Assembly (NCBI RefSeq): GCF_015832195.1
Contig: NC_052016.1
Coordinates: 28,975,129-29,039,128 of the forward strand
Reading direction: 5' to 3'
Source: Motacilla alba alba
Lineage: Eukaryota > Chordata > Aves > Passeriformes > Motacillidae
DNA: 64,000 nucleotides
Below are positions 35,291-48,125 of the stretch, one piece after another. The notes beneath the pieces are model-generated. The model made no database searches. It worked only from the letters and a program-made list of their open reading frames with translations, and was not told the DNA's origin. The stretch's first letter is position 1, and each line of letters begins with the position of its first letter. The translations under genes and the position numbers were made by a program.

Positions 35291-38200
35291 TGGCGTGACC
35301 GCCCGCAGGAAAATGCCATCACCTACCCCCTCTTCCTGTTCATCTTCCTGTGGGGAACAAACAAGCGACGTAGCAGTTGGAAACTGAGCAGGAATTTATT
35401 TCTTTATTTACGTTGTACTGCATGCGGTGCAGTATGCTTAGTGTCATTTTATTTTTACAGCAGTGGAAGATGAGAGGGGATAAAAGTAGACTTGGATAAG
35501 AGCAAATCGAAAACCCTCATCCTGCCGTTGTATTCCCAATGCAGTAATGAATAGTTGGCAAGGATATTTTATTATAGGAGACGCTGTGTCCCTTCCCTCT
35601 TTAATGAAGGAGGAACAAGTTAGAGGAGGTATTCTCTGGAGGTTTATGTGATAAAAATACCCAGGAACGAGCAAGCCATGCCACCGTAAAACACTTGTGT
35701 AGTATTTGAGAAATGCTTTCTCTCAGGGAGGGAGTTGAAGCGCTGTAGTATGGTGCTCGTGCATGTAGTAGTCTCCCCCCTCTGGCAATGATGTAGCTTT
35801 CAGAAAAGGTGATTGTTACTAAGTTTGTCAATATTGAGAAGGCATCACGTTTCAAACTTAATGGCTTGAAGACTTAGTTTTCATATGGTTGGCAAACTTT
35901 TTGCACTAGCACTTTTCTCCTCTCCCTTTGTTCAGGGTTATTTCTGCTTTTTTTTTGCAATTAAAAAAGTGAAGTTGCAGACTTGACATAACCCTGACAA
36001 GCTATTTTTACATCTAAATGTGAAATTAATAGCAACAATGAAGCTAAGAGCATCCGTGCCTGGTGTCATACAGCGAGCGACTCAACCATTTTAGTCTTGA
36101 TAAGTGTAATTCAGGTTGTCAGTCTTCCCAGATTCTTTTTTTTTGCATAAGTGAGCTTGACTGATAACACTTCAGAACATCAGCCAGAAGTGGCAATATG
36201 TTGAAATAATTTTGTTCTTCAAGCACAAAGTTTTGAAGTATAATCTCTGGGTAAAACTTGAAAAACAGACTTTTGGACTTGAAAGTAATCAGCAGGGGAA
36301 GAGGTTTTTTGTCAATATCTTAGGTTTTAGTTTTCTTTTTCCCTTGAAATTTCCCACAGTTATTTTCATTGTTTCTGTAACTGTAACATGTGACTATGAA
36401 GGAAAAATATTAATACTGTGGCTCTTAAGAGTGCTTTTAAATATATTTTGAGCATGTTTACATGTTGACGACACCTGAAACTTCTTATTACTTTTGGTTG
36501 CCTTTTGTCCTGCTACTCAGCCAATTCTGATAACGGTAGCAAAAGGAAGGTTTGAAAATGCTACCACAAACAATCCTAATTGAATAAAGTCACTACAAAA
36601 CCAAAGCAATTTTTATCCAGTCATTTCGAGTGACAGTTAGAAATGATGATTTATTTCAGCTATAATTCCTCAGAGAAATATTGCCAAAAACCTCTCAAAC
36701 CAAAAAACTGAAGGGGGAAAGAGAAAATAGAAATCTGAAATAGCAGCTTTTCTATTTTTGAGTAAATATAGACCTGCTTTAATAAATGCTGCTTCTTTTA
36801 TGGAAGCAAGACTACTGGCTTCAGGTTATATGTACAAGTACTTCTTCCACTTCCCTGTCAGACAGTGCATGATGCAATAAAGTGCGTACTAAACTTACAT
36901 GATCAAACTAACTTGGTCCCCTTGAACTAAGGGGACATGTATGGCATCCATAGAAGCATCATCATAACCTTTAATCTATAAAGTAACTTATTATGCATTG
37001 CAGCAAATGCTTTTCAGCTGTGCTGTAAATGAGGACCTGTGTGCTACTAAATAATGAATTCCTCATAATTCCTGTGTCTCATTTGTTTGCACACAGTGAA
37101 AAAGTTTTTGCAAAGTTTTTTTTAACATAAGCTTGAATTAAAAATAAGCAGAACTGTAAAGTGAGGTAAATAGAAGGAGGTTCAGGATGCATTTTTAGGT
37201 GTTTTGTTGAAGAAATAATTTTTTTTTCAATTTAAATTGCTGGTTATGTTAAGCTTCTCAGTAGGGCTAGACAAAGAAATATACATATGTCTTCTGAGAT
37301 CCCAGTGAATTTTTTTTCTTGCAGAAGCCTGGAACACAGAACTCCAGACTGGCAGTAGAGCTGGAAGCATTGGGTTATAAAGGTGTAGATAATATAAGAG
37401 TGCAGTGTACCATATATAAAAATAATTTTAAAAAAAGAAAGTCCCCAAGTAATTATTGACAAGAACAATCTGGCTAGAAACAGTTTTACTAATTTTTTGG
37501 GTGAAGTCACAGCAAATTAGAAAGTCTGGCAAAGCAGGTTACCAACTTGGAAATGGGAAGGTGTAATAGAGTGATCAGAAAGACAACAGAATGTGGTTTT
37601 TCCTCATTTTATGTTAATAGTTTAGAAATCCATATATGAATATTGCATTTATTTTTTGAAAATGGTATGGAAATGAATGCCCATTTGAACAGGTGTTTGG
37701 TGAAGCAATACAACAGCAGGGAAAGAAGAAATAGGAATGCTGTAGAAGATATTTGAAAAGTTGAACTGAAATAGTGGTGAAACATGTAGTAGGATTGGCA
37801 ATGTGTGAAGCTGCTGTGTGAAGAAACAGAGCAGCTGCACTGGAAAGAACAACAGATAGGAGAGTTTAGATCTGGTTTGTTTGATAATTAACAAAAAAAA
37901 AAAAATTTAAAGTTGCCTGAAGTTTGTCCAGCCTGTACTTGAGGATAACTCATTGGAATATGAGGTGTGATCTTTTGAAAGAATTCTTAGCTGTTTCATT
38001 GTGTTAAGTCTGTTATTTTCCATGTTACTGTTACACTGTGATGCTTTTGGTGTGCAAGAACTCCCATATATATGTATGGAAATGAATGTTATTTGAGTTA
38101 GGGTCTGAACACTTGGAGTATTGTGATGGTTGTTTAGCCACTTATGCTTCATGACAGTTGAACAGTTACTTGATTTAACAGTGTTTCTCTCTTGCCTTCT

Positions 38201-41200
38201 TAAACAACTTAATTTTTTTGTCATGGGATATGCTTACTCTTTGATAGTGAAACAAAGGTAGCTCTAGCAGGATTTACTTTTTGTGAGATAGAGAGTCGAG
38301 TATCCTGTTTAGAAATATGGTCAAATCTAGCTTGTTTTCTTTCTGATCCCTTTTATGTAGTATTGCTGACAGGGTGATACTGAGAAACAAAGGACTGTTC
38401 TGTAGCAGGAGAAGCAAAAATATGTAAACTTTGTAGACTACCCGTACCAGTTGATTACTCTTCAGGTGCTGGTAGTAAAGCTTTTAAGGTAGGCACAATC
38501 TGATGTAAATTGCATCTGATGTGAGAAGGGAAAAGCAGTTGGGAGTGTGTTGCTTCAGAACGCAGTATCTGGGGCTAGTGAGCATTTGTGGCGCTCGAAG
38601 GAAAAATAAGTTGGAAACTCTAGAATCAAAAGTCTGAATTCTAATTTGTAGAAACCAAATTCAGAGTGAATGAAATTAAGGTAAGAGAAGAATAAAACCT
38701 GGTATGCAGAAGATAATCTTGCGAAGTGCCAGCTATCTGCAGTGCTGTTGGTAAATGTCATTTTTTAGTGTTGGTTATCTGTTGAAGAGCAATAAACTTT
38801 GCATCTGGTGTTACACCAGCCTGTAGCTGTGGCCTGCCCCGCTGCTGTGTGGCTGAATTCAGCTTTGCCCAAACAGGTCTTTATCAGAAGGTACAACTGC
38901 AGACTGCTTGGATATGTGCGCAAGGAAGTGAGAGTGCTGAGATTGTGTGTGGTGTCTGCTTGTTCTGAAGCGCCTGTACACTGCCTCTTAAAGGTGGCCT
39001 GTGATGACAGGTTACTTTGCTGTTTGTGTTTGTACTTCTTGTTTCCAGCTTTGAATGAATGTGTTGTATTGGATGAGAATTTTTGGAACTTTGATTGGTT
39101 GGTTTTGTTTTTTGTTTTTTTTTTATCTAATGACTTCTGTTTTGATTGGTATGTGGATTGTTATGCAGAAGTTTCTGTCAGGAATTTTCTAAGGCAACTG
39201 TTAGTTGGAAGTGAGTGACAAGATTTGCTAAGTGAAAAATAGGTATAAGTGCAATTAATTAATTGTTATTACTTTGTTATGCCACATGTTCTTGGGTTTT
39301 GTGGTTGTTAGAGGTGGAGGTATATATGGTCTTTAAAGGTGCCTTTAACAAAAACACTTTTGTGTTTCTGTGGTTTGTTTATGGTAGGGTTAGCCTGTCT
39401 AAAACAAGATTTTTGAGCAGTACTTATTTGGAGGGTAGTTGTATTCCATGCTTCAGAGTTCATAGGTGTCTGAAATGCAGTAATGTGTTTTTATTGAGAG
39501 GATGGAGATGATGAATTTTTGATTAGGCATGAAATAGGTTGATCAAGCTTTCTTGTTAAAGGTAAAGGGATCATTAGTATTATTCTTTATTCCTGGATAG
39601 AAAGCAGAAGGATTGCCTAAAAAATAGTATCATCTGAGTGTGGGAAGAAATCACAAGAAAAGGTGAGAGTAGCTGAATGTGGAAAAAATGCAAGGAAATA
39701 TAGGAGAAGCAAATAAAGAGTGACTTTTGCAGTAAAGGGTGTGTCAGGGGAAATAATTACTGTGTTTCTGTCTTTGTCATGGTGAGAGATGGTAAAGCTG
39801 TTTGGTGAAAGCTTGTCTTACTCCACTGGATGTCCTGGATGTGAAGGTATAAAACAGTGCATTAAAAGGAGGTGGAGGTGTGTATGAGTGAGGCTCCTGA
39901 GGGTGCTCATGGACAATATTTGCATTCATTTAATTCTAGAAAAGATGGCCCATGGTTGCTTAGTACATGAGCTCATGATGAAGAGCTTCAAGGTGCAGCA
40001 CAACTTCCAAGTCATGATGAAAACACCAAACTCACTTTTTTGGTGTTATCCAATACATGAATGCTTCAGGAGTTACTTTTCAGGTAATTAACTTTCAGAC
40101 TTTGGACTGTTGCAAATGTGAACCCAAAAATTGGTCTTTCTGTCCATAGGTTAGCAATAGAAGAAAATTAGCAGCAGAAATGAAAAAAAAAAGCCAACCA
40201 ACCTTTAATGTCTTAAAGCTTCTGTTGGTGTCCTCTATCCTTTTACCTTGGTTTTTCCAAGTGTATGGGAAGGTAAAGGTAGGTAAAGTTTAGCGTGTTA
40301 TCAAGAAGGTCACTTTTAGTTCAGGTATTGAAAAGCAGTAACAAGCTTCCAGACAATCCTCTTTTATCATAGCTGCATACTTTTGTTCAGTATTTCTGCT
40401 TCTTTTCAGTTGTTTTTCAAGTACTGTGCAGAAGTAAGAGCAATTTTAATTTTTTAATAGTGTAAAATATCATCCATCTTATTCTCAGCATGAAGGATAG
40501 TTGAGTGTAACTCTTGAATTGACAAGGATACTAAGATTACCTGCAGCAGTAGACCACTCTTGCCCATTTCCCTTCCCTGACCCCCTTCCCACATCAGATT
40601 TTCATTATGTGGCATTTAAGGTAATGTTATATGTCTACAGGGATTCATTGTTTTCTCCTTTTCTGTTAGTCAAGGTTTGTATAATATGATAGCTCTTAAA
40701 CTAGCTCTGGGATTAGTTTGTACAGAGCTGAATGTTTTCTGAAAGCGACTGTTGTTTTGAATACTTTGGTGGCATGTGAAAAATTTGGAGCCATTCAAAT
40801 GGCAATCTCCTGCTAAAGGTGAATAAAGACAAGTCAAGCAGGTCTCCATAGCTGATATGTGTACAGATGAGTGGAAAAAACCAACTGAGCTGGCTTGATC
40901 AGCTTATTGGTTTTTTTTGGATTTGTTATTTTTATTAGCCCCTCAGTTAGAAGATTACAGAGTAGTGTTGGATTTAACTTTTTCATATTCCTGTATTGTG
41001 TGGGCATTCTTTGCCCATTTCTGTTGCTTTTTAAATTTGAAATATCACCCACCCATGCTGCATGTGGTGTATTTGTATAAGCTGAAAACTAATTATTGCT
41101 GGGACAAGCATAACCAAAACCAGCCTATTGTATGAAGAGATGCTGGAGAAAGGTTTTGAAGAAGTTGACATGTTCAAGATGGGTAACTTAATTTCTTTTC

Positions 41201-41869
41201 AGTGTATATAATTTGGTAGAAGAATAGTAACTTTAGTCAAGTATAAGTTAAATTACATCAAATACCAAGTAACTTCTTCATAGCAACAGGTTAATTTAGG
41301 GAGCAAGACTTCTGACTCATATATAACTTGGGAGTAATTTCTTTCCCCAAATTCCTTTTATTTCTCCAACATTGACTGTTGACCATTGCCACAATGAATG
41401 ACTAACTCTGCTAGGGTTGATTGCTAACAGTTGGAGAAGGGAAGTCAAGAGCTGTAAAGCTTAATATAATTTTTAATATATTTGTAAAGATTGATAATTG
41501 CATTGTAAAAATCCACTTCTCAACCCTTCAGCAGTGCTGCTGTTCCTGTGTTTTAAACACTTAAATGCACTTTTGATTTCAACAGATAAACTTTCTTGAA
41601 ACAGAAGTAATGTTAGTATGACTTCATTAAGGCATTGTACCATTTAAAGAGACACTGTAGTTCTAAAGTAATCAACTATGAGAAATTGATGGTTGTGACC
41701 ATACTGTGAATCACTTTTTGGGGAATAAATGCATCCTTTTGAAAGTTTCAATGTGTTACTGGTAGCTGAGGTAGCATAAAATAATCTGCCTCTGGTAACT
41801 AGCAAGTGTAATATAGCCATTTATCCAGGATAGGGTCTATAGGAAGAAGCATACTAAGTTCTGTGTAGC
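35291..41869. other. Intron 1 segment without recognised elements
   Basis: A+T-rich intronic DNA with frequent T and TG runs on the + strand (for example 39085-39130). I see no CR1, LTR or exon. The longest open frame, 139 codons at 38799-39218, is leucine/cysteine/phenylalanine-rich because the DNA is T/G-rich, and is not a credible gene. Confidence 0.6.
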
Positions 41870-41989
41870 TGTTTAAGGTATCCCAGGTAGTTCAGGCTCC
41901 TACATGTGGCTTATATGGTCTACTTCCAGTCTTTAAAGTCCCTTCCAACCCAAACCATTCTGTGATTCTATATATAGAATCACAGAATA
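41870..41989 (+). mobile_element. CR1 LINE 3' tail fragment
   Basis: Carries the CR1 3' signature CTTTAAAGTCCCTTCCAACC followed by CAAACCATTCTGTGATTCTA. It is 5'-truncated and non-coding. Its tail runs into an inverted copy of itself, forming a 32-bp palindrome, and then into a microsatellite. Confidence 0.9.
41957..41988. repeat. 32-bp perfect palindrome at the CR1 tail
   Basis: ATTCTGTGATTCTATA is followed directly by its own reverse complement, with no spacer. The first half is the end of the CR1 tail and the second half reads as the same tail on the opposite strand. Confidence 0.95.
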
Positions 41990-42022
41990 TATATATATAT
42001 ATATAGATAGATAGATAGATAG
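41987..42022. repeat. Compound (AT)n(GATA)4 microsatellite
   Basis: About nine AT units (41987-42005) continue into four GATA units (42006-42022). It arose directly at the CR1 tail, a common birthplace of microsatellites in bird genomes. Length is likely polymorphic. Confidence 0.95.
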
Positions 42023-42824
42023 TATAACACAACTGTTAAGTTCAACAGCTGTAAAGTAATAAGGTTTTTTAGATTATCACAACTGATGTATCCTTGTTTC
42101 CACCTGAATATTTAATAACTTAAACTACCTCCTGATTAATCAGAATGTAATCTTTTTTGGAGAAACAGATTTGTGTAGGCTTTATGGAAAATCTTTAAAC
42201 AATCCTGCAGAGTGTTCTACCTTACAGAAAGAGGTGAGGACTGTGTGACTCTACAGAATTGTTAGTGGAAGTTTTTTTTGTGATGAATCTCCAGAGCTAC
42301 TCTACAGCTGTGTGTTCTGAGTCTCAAGAGACATGGCTTTGGTATGATAAATTGATGTGGTTACAAACAGGTGAAAACTGAGGTGAAGTGAGGAAGAGCA
42401 GTTTCGGTGGTGTCTCCACAATCTGAGACTGCTGTGAAAAGAGATCCTGAATTGATTGCTGTAAGTACATGGGACAAGACATTGGGCAAAAGAATGGTGT
42501 TATTTACCTTAAGGGGCTCTTAATAGGATTTCCTAATATTTCCTTGTAGCTAAACTGGTGAGATATGTTTTGGGAGGTGGATTATTAGATGGGTGAAAAT
42601 TTTTGTGTCCTGCTGAACTCAGAAGGTTCTGAGTCCACCTGGAGGCTTCTCACTGGTGGCGTCAGTGCAGGGGCAGTTTGGCTGCATTCTGACCCCTCTT
42701 CCAGGTTGTAAGGCACTTCAGGCAAGTTTATGGATACTGTGGATATCTGTGAGGGTCAATTATCTGCTGGAGACTGGGGCTAATTGAGTGGGATGTCCGC
42801 AGGTCAGAAATAACTGTTGGAAAC

Positions 42825-43515
42825 CTTGTGAAATTCAAAAGCAAATCTCTCTTGGGGGGGTTTATCCCATGCAGCAGCAGAGATGTGGTGCAGACTGGTG
42901 TCAGGTACTTTTACAGGAAAGATCATAAGGGTCCTTGTGGGACAGTATGTGCCTATGTGGTGCAAAAGGTGAAGAGCATACTGGGCATGCTCAGCCAGTT
43001 AAATGAAGCAATTTGGACTTCTACTATTTGCGACTTGTTAGACTACATCAAAAGTATAGTGCACAGTTTTGTGCTTCCAAATATGAGGCAGGTGCTGAGG
43101 TGAAAGGCCACTAAGGTAGGGAGTCACCACATGATGTATGAAGAGGGCTGGAGAAGTGGGTTTATTCAGCTTTGAGAAATGTCTGAAGTGGGGCACCCTA
43201 ATTGCTGCTGGCACTGTTTAATAGGCAGTGAGAGGGAAAACAAAGACAGACTTTCCTTAGCTATGCAAAGGGAAAGGATTAGAGGCAGCAGACACAAGCT
43301 ACGGCAAGGGAAGTCACTATGTTTTAGCAGTATGTTTTCTGACACAGACAATGAAGCACTGAAATATGTTGTGGAATCTCTGTCCCTGAAAATAGTCAGA
43401 ACCTGACTGTGGTATGACCCCTGAGCAATTTGATCTGACTTCAAAGTTGGCTCTGCTTTTGATTGGGGATGGGATTGGATAACCTCCACAAGTCCCTTTC
43501 AGTCTAAATGAACCA
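42825..43515 (+). mobile_element. Degraded CR1 LINE fragment (3' coding end and UTR)
   Basis: Old CR1 copy. Recognisable words run in CR1 order: TTGTGAAATTC, then ACTACATCAAAAG, a block around GGGCTGGAGAAGTGGG and TTCAGC, and finally GGGATGGGATTGGATAACCT, CACAAGTCCCTTTCAG and TCTAAATGA. Reading frames are broken and no functional reverse transcriptase remains. Confidence 0.7.
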
Positions 43516-44924
43516 CATAGTGTGTGCATGGGCAGGCATGAGCTAGTATACTATAGTTGCTAGCCCGGGAAGGAAAGTAGAAGAAGTTGGAAGTCTTCTA
43601 TTTCGATTAAAATGTCAAAGTCTGAAACAAGTTTTTCCTGTAAATCACTTTGACTGCTGAAAACTTACTTTAAAATTGGATTCCATTGTTACTTCTTATG
43701 TAAGTTATGTATGTTAGAGAATTTGTTAAATAAAGATCTGGCTACATCTTTTCTGTTACTTCAATAAGTAGCCAGTAAGAACAATCCTGTACAGCACAGA
43801 GCTGGGTGACAGTGTGAGACATACTGAAAATGTAGCTTAGCAGTAAATTGAGCTGCTATTAAACAGCATTCCCTAGGCTTACTGTTGTGATGCAGTTCCT
43901 GGACAAATAGGTTAACTTTCTGGAATGGCCTGCAGCAAGCTGGCCTTAAGAGCTAAAAGAAAAGCCTGCAGTGTCAGCAATGTAGGGGGCAGCAAGCATC
44001 CCATAACTTTGTAATGTAACTGGTAACTCATCAGATTTTTTATGGACAGCTGAGATTTGCTGCTCCTGACAAAATACGTTTGTTCTATGTTTCATTGTAT
44101 AACCTCAGTTGTTCGATATTTACAGATAACACTAAAACTTTACAGGTAATTGAAAATGTGAAGTTAATATTTAGCTATCCTTCTGAAGTTGTTTGAGACT
44201 TTGCAACATTGCGTAGTGCAAAGTACAACCTCCCTTCTCTTCCTGCCAACCTCAGTTCTCCCTGGAGTAGGTGGTGTGTGGAAAGACAACATACAAAAAG
44301 TGAAGGAGTGGTCTGCTTGAGGCAGTCAGGGCTTTCCTAGGGATTGAAGGTCTTTTCCTTCCACTAGGATGTCACACATGCATCAGTGTTCCTGACCAGT
44401 TTCTAATGGCTTTCTGGTTTCAGTGTAGGAAGTACAGTGCTGGGGATAGGGAATGCTGCATGTTTACAACTGTTATTAAATGCTTACAATTTCATGTACT
44501 ACTTACTAATTTCACAAAAAAGCCAAAAGAGAAACTCCCCAGAACCCAAAATCCTGATAAGAGTGTTTATTTAAAGCAGTTCAGAAACTTTGCTTGTACA
44601 GAAGTGTTTGGTAGTTATGTGGACCATGTACCTCTAAATGCAGTGGGTAGTCTCTGATTCTGCCGTGTCCTTTTCTCCAGTTAAAGTAGAAGCGATGTTC
44701 AGTTCTGTGTGACTTGAACTTTTACTTTATAATTCCTATGTAAAAGTAATATTCTACTAAAGACAAAGATGTTAATACAACAGTATTTTTTCTTTTGCCT
44801 AGTTCTCCCCAAAATGGCTGAAATGTTCTAGATAGTTGGTTTTGTGGTGATTTGTTAGTATGTTTGAAGTTATCCCAAGTCGGGAGGTTTGTGCTTAAAA
44901 CTTCTCGGTTATGTCAGGAGTTTC

Positions 44925-45594
44925 ACAGACTGTCGGGTTTCACCCCCGGATTGGGGTGACCCCGAAAGATGGAAAAGTCTCTCCTCCAACCCATGCCTTC
45001 AATGAAAGACTCAGCAGTCCTCTGTTGTCCGGTCTCAGGGTAGTTTATTGTTGGTTATCTAAAGGATTCTTTCCCTGAACTGCTGTGGCCCGTTCAGCAG
45101 GTCAGACAAAGGCACACTGCCCTCCCAGGGGGCTGGTGCCATCTTTTATATCATACATGTTTATACTTTTTCCCCAATGCCTATTATCTATGTTGAATGG
45201 TGACTTTCTACTCTAATCCAATCTGTGAGTGCCAACATCACCAAAGACATGGAGGTTAGGAAGGAGAAAGAAAGAGGACAGGGCACACCCAAATCCCTCC
45301 ATCTTAGAACCCCTGACCCCCATGTACAAAACTTGGACCCCTGCGTACAAGGCTTAAAACCCCCCTGTACAGCACTCAAAAATCCTTCCTTTCACTTTGT
45401 GAGTACTTCTACTACAATACCTAAAATTGTGTGTGTGGCTTGTAATTCTTCGTACAGAGTTGGTAATTTGCTCCACGGGCTAAGATCAAAACCCACATGT
45501 GTCTTTGGCTGCATGCCAGAGTCTCAGAGCCCCCTGCCAGCAGCTCTGGCCATCCAGGGCACCCAGAGGGATGTCCTGGGTTCCCACAACAGAC
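44925..45594 (-). mobile_element. Solo LTR (ERVK-like) with 6-bp target duplication
   Basis: A 658-base LTR occupies 44931-45588, flanked on both sides by the identical hexamer ACAGAC (44925-44930 and 45589-45594). The + strand ends are TGTCGGG...CCCACA, so in its own (minus) orientation the element runs TGTGGG...CCCGACA with TG/CA termini. Minus-strand signals are TATAAAAG at 45143-45150 and, about 95 bases further along, AATAAA at 45044-45049, which give a promoter and a polyadenylation site in LTR order. No gag, pol or env sequence is present, so the provirus was lost by LTR-LTR recombination. A 6-bp duplication fits class II (beta/ERVK-like) retroviruses. The intact duplication suggests a fairly recent insertion, in antisense orientation to NECTIN3. 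Confidence 0.9.
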
Positions 45595-46729
45595 CTTGCT
45601 TTTTAGTATGGCACACCTCTTAAAGTTGAAAGTTTTGCCTTGTCAAAACCAGCCAGTGTTTCTGGTGGTATCTGTCAGAGTTCGTTGGGGTTTTTCGTTG
45701 ATTTTTTTTAACTGTGTTGTGTTTATATTGTGTTTATATTTATTCCTAAGACTAAGGAAAACAACCTGTGTACTCTGACTTCATTGGCTTCATTCATCTG
45801 AACTGAGCAGTTCAGAAATCCTCCTTTCCGCCCCTACCTTTTAGTAGGTGAAATATGGCATAGTTCTAGGCCGTGTAGCTTGAATGTGATCACATTTTTG
45901 TTAGACCATATGTCTGAACATTAAATTGAACAGTAATTGTGAATTTCAGAAATTGGCAGTTAATTTGTTCTCTGAGTCAAGTTTGCCTTGATAATGAATG
46001 TAGAGGTGGAGTCTGAGAAGTGCAGTGTAGTATTGGAAGAACAGAAGGTATATACATACAGAAAATTAAGTTGCTGAATAACAAAATAATTGAGTACTGA
46101 TATAGTACTGCACAAGTCAGTAAATACAGGCACAGAAATATGGTAATTCTTTATTTATATCTTCATTGCTTCTCATAGCCAGCTGGGTTGGCTGTCATTT
46201 CAGCATGTGTGCTTTGCAGTCTTACAATTAATATGTAAATTCTGGCTGACCATTGCAGCTTTCCTGTGCTACCTGGTGTAAATATTGTGAAATGCAGGAA
46301 AGATCAGGTATGAATGAATTGGACTTCTCTAGTCACTGAACTTTCCCTGAGGAGCAAGGTGTACTGAACCAGAGGCAGGGTCTGTCTGATGAAGTAAGGT
46401 GGAGAGTTCTTTTCCAAAAGCATTGCTAGCTTGTGAGGAGGGTTTTAAACTATGCATGTAGAGATGGCCTTTGATTTTTCCCTAAGCTGAAAAGAAGCAA
46501 AGATGCAAGGAGCAGTCAACAAGTGTCCAAGGGGGATATGGTGGAAATTGTTTTTATCCCTTCCCTTGTGAAGGCAGCCCAAATAAGCACAATTGCTGAC
46601 TTAAGATCTCATTGTGATTGCAGCAATGTTGCGGAATAGCTTGCATGACTGGAGTAATGCAATTAGCTCAATTTGTACCTTTCAGGAAAGGCAGGCTGGC
46701 AAGGTGAGGAAGAGTGTCTAAAATGCTTG

Positions 46730-47494
46730 GAGCTAGACTGTTGTGGCTAAACAGAGAGCTGGAATTCAGGAAAAGGAGAGTTCATGAGCTTTCGAAGAAG
46801 GGGCAGGCAACTCAGGAGGATGTGATGTTTGCGGATGGAAAATTAGAAGAGCCAAAGCCCAACTGTGACTTAATCTGGCTACAGCTGTAAAAGAAAGTAA
46901 AAAAATGATTTTTACAAATACACGAGCAACAAAAGGAGGGCTAAGGAAAATCTCCATCCTTTTTTTAGTGTGGGGTGAAACAGTGACAAAAGGGTGAGGT
47001 AATGAATTTTTTCCCTTAGTATTTAATGTTAATGATAAGTTGTTCTCTGGGTACCCAGACCTCTGAGCTTGGAAGACAGGGATGGGGAGCAGGATGAAGC
47101 CCCCATAATCCAAGGATAAATGGTCAGTGACCTACTGTGCCACATAAAAACAGACAAATCTGTGGGCCGGGTGGCATCCACCCAAGACTAAGAAAGCTGT
47201 CAGAAATGCTCACCAAGCCACTTTGAATGATTTACCAGCAGTCCTGGTTCACTGGAAGTTAGCAAATGTGATGTCCAGCTACAAGAAGGACTGGAAGGAG
47301 GATCAAGGAGACTACAAGCCTGTCAGCCTGACCTCAGTTGGTTATGGAGCAGATCATACTGAGTGCCATCACTCAGCATGTGTAGATGTGGCACTTAGGG
47401 ACTTAGTTTAGTGGTGGACTTGACCGTTGTAGCTTTATGGTTGGACTCAGTGATCTTAAAGGTCCTTTCCAGCCTAAACAGTTCTGTGATTTTT
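46730..47494 (+). mobile_element. CR1 LINE with internal deletion of the reverse transcriptase core
   Basis: The 5' part follows the CR1 ORF2 segment linking endonuclease to reverse transcriptase: GCTTTCGAAGAAGGGGCAGG, AGAGCCAAAGCCCAACTGTG, GGGTACCCAGACCTCTGAGC. It continues into the start of the reverse transcriptase (GACTACAAGCCTGTCAGCCT, encoding the DYKPVSLTSV-type motif). At about 47380 it jumps directly to the CR1 3' untranslated end (GTAGATGTGGCACTTAGGGA, then GTCCTTTCCAGCCTAAACAG and TTCTGTGATTTT). The catalytic reverse transcriptase domain is absent and frameshifts are present, so this is a dead copy. Confidence 0.92.
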
Positions 47495-47504
47495 AAGTCT
47501 CACA

Positions 47505-48125
47505 TCTGGACGGAGATAACTCCATTCAGCTGCACAGGCTGTGGTCCAAGGGGCTGGAAGGCAGCTTGGCAGGCACAGGTATAGAGCCCTGGTGAACAAC
47601 AAATTGAGCAGGATCAGCAGTTTGTCCTCACAGCAAGGAAAGGAGACCGCATCCTGGGCTCTGCTAAGCATTACATCAGGTAGAGGGAAGGGATATCCTT
47701 TGTCACTGGAGCACTGTATCCGGTTTATGGCTTATGGTACCAGAGGGACACAGAGCAAGCCCAGAAGTGGGTCACTGTGTCTACTGGAACAGAGGCTACA
47801 AAAGCTGGGCCTGATCAGCCTGGAGAAGGGAAAGCTACAGGAAAGGAGCCCTTATTTGCTGCCTGATGAGAACATATCAAGAACATAGATCAACACTTTC
47901 TTCAGAGACACCCTGCACAAAGGAATAGGAAACAGCTGGAGTGTGGGAAATCTTGAGCCAATGTAAGGAAGGAAAACTTCTCTGTGAGAGAGAAGGTGCC
48001 CAAAATATTTGAGGAATCAGTGTCCTGTGGTGATATCCCAAATATGACTGGATCAATCCTCAAGCAGTGTGATATAACTGGACCTACTTTGAGCAGGACT
48101 GAGTGGCCTCTTGAGGTCCCTTGCC
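47505..48125 (+). mobile_element. Second CR1 LINE fragment, adjacent copy
   Basis: Starts just after the tail of the preceding copy and carries a separate CR1 3' region. It includes TACATCAGGTAGAGGGAAGG (the region before the 3' end), CACTGGAGCACTGTATCCGG, GGGCCTGATCAGCCTGGAGA and finally GGCCTCTTGAGGTCCC. It is diverged and frame-disrupted, and appears older than its upstream neighbour. The octamer tail is lost. Confidence 0.75.

Noticed and set aside
33266..35298. Multiple open frames of 140-254 codons on both strands of the NECTIN3 CpG island
   Set aside because: Low-complexity Arg/Pro/Gly/Ala translations expected from base composition. Only the frame starting at 34352 joins exon 2 in phase.
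38799..39218. 139-codon open frame in intron 1
   Set aside because: Leu/Phe/Val/Cys-rich translation of T/G-rich intronic sequence; no splice context and no similarity seen.
47223..47411. Open frame containing a DYKPVSLTSV-type motif
   Set aside because: It is a remnant of CR1 reverse transcriptase, not a host gene.
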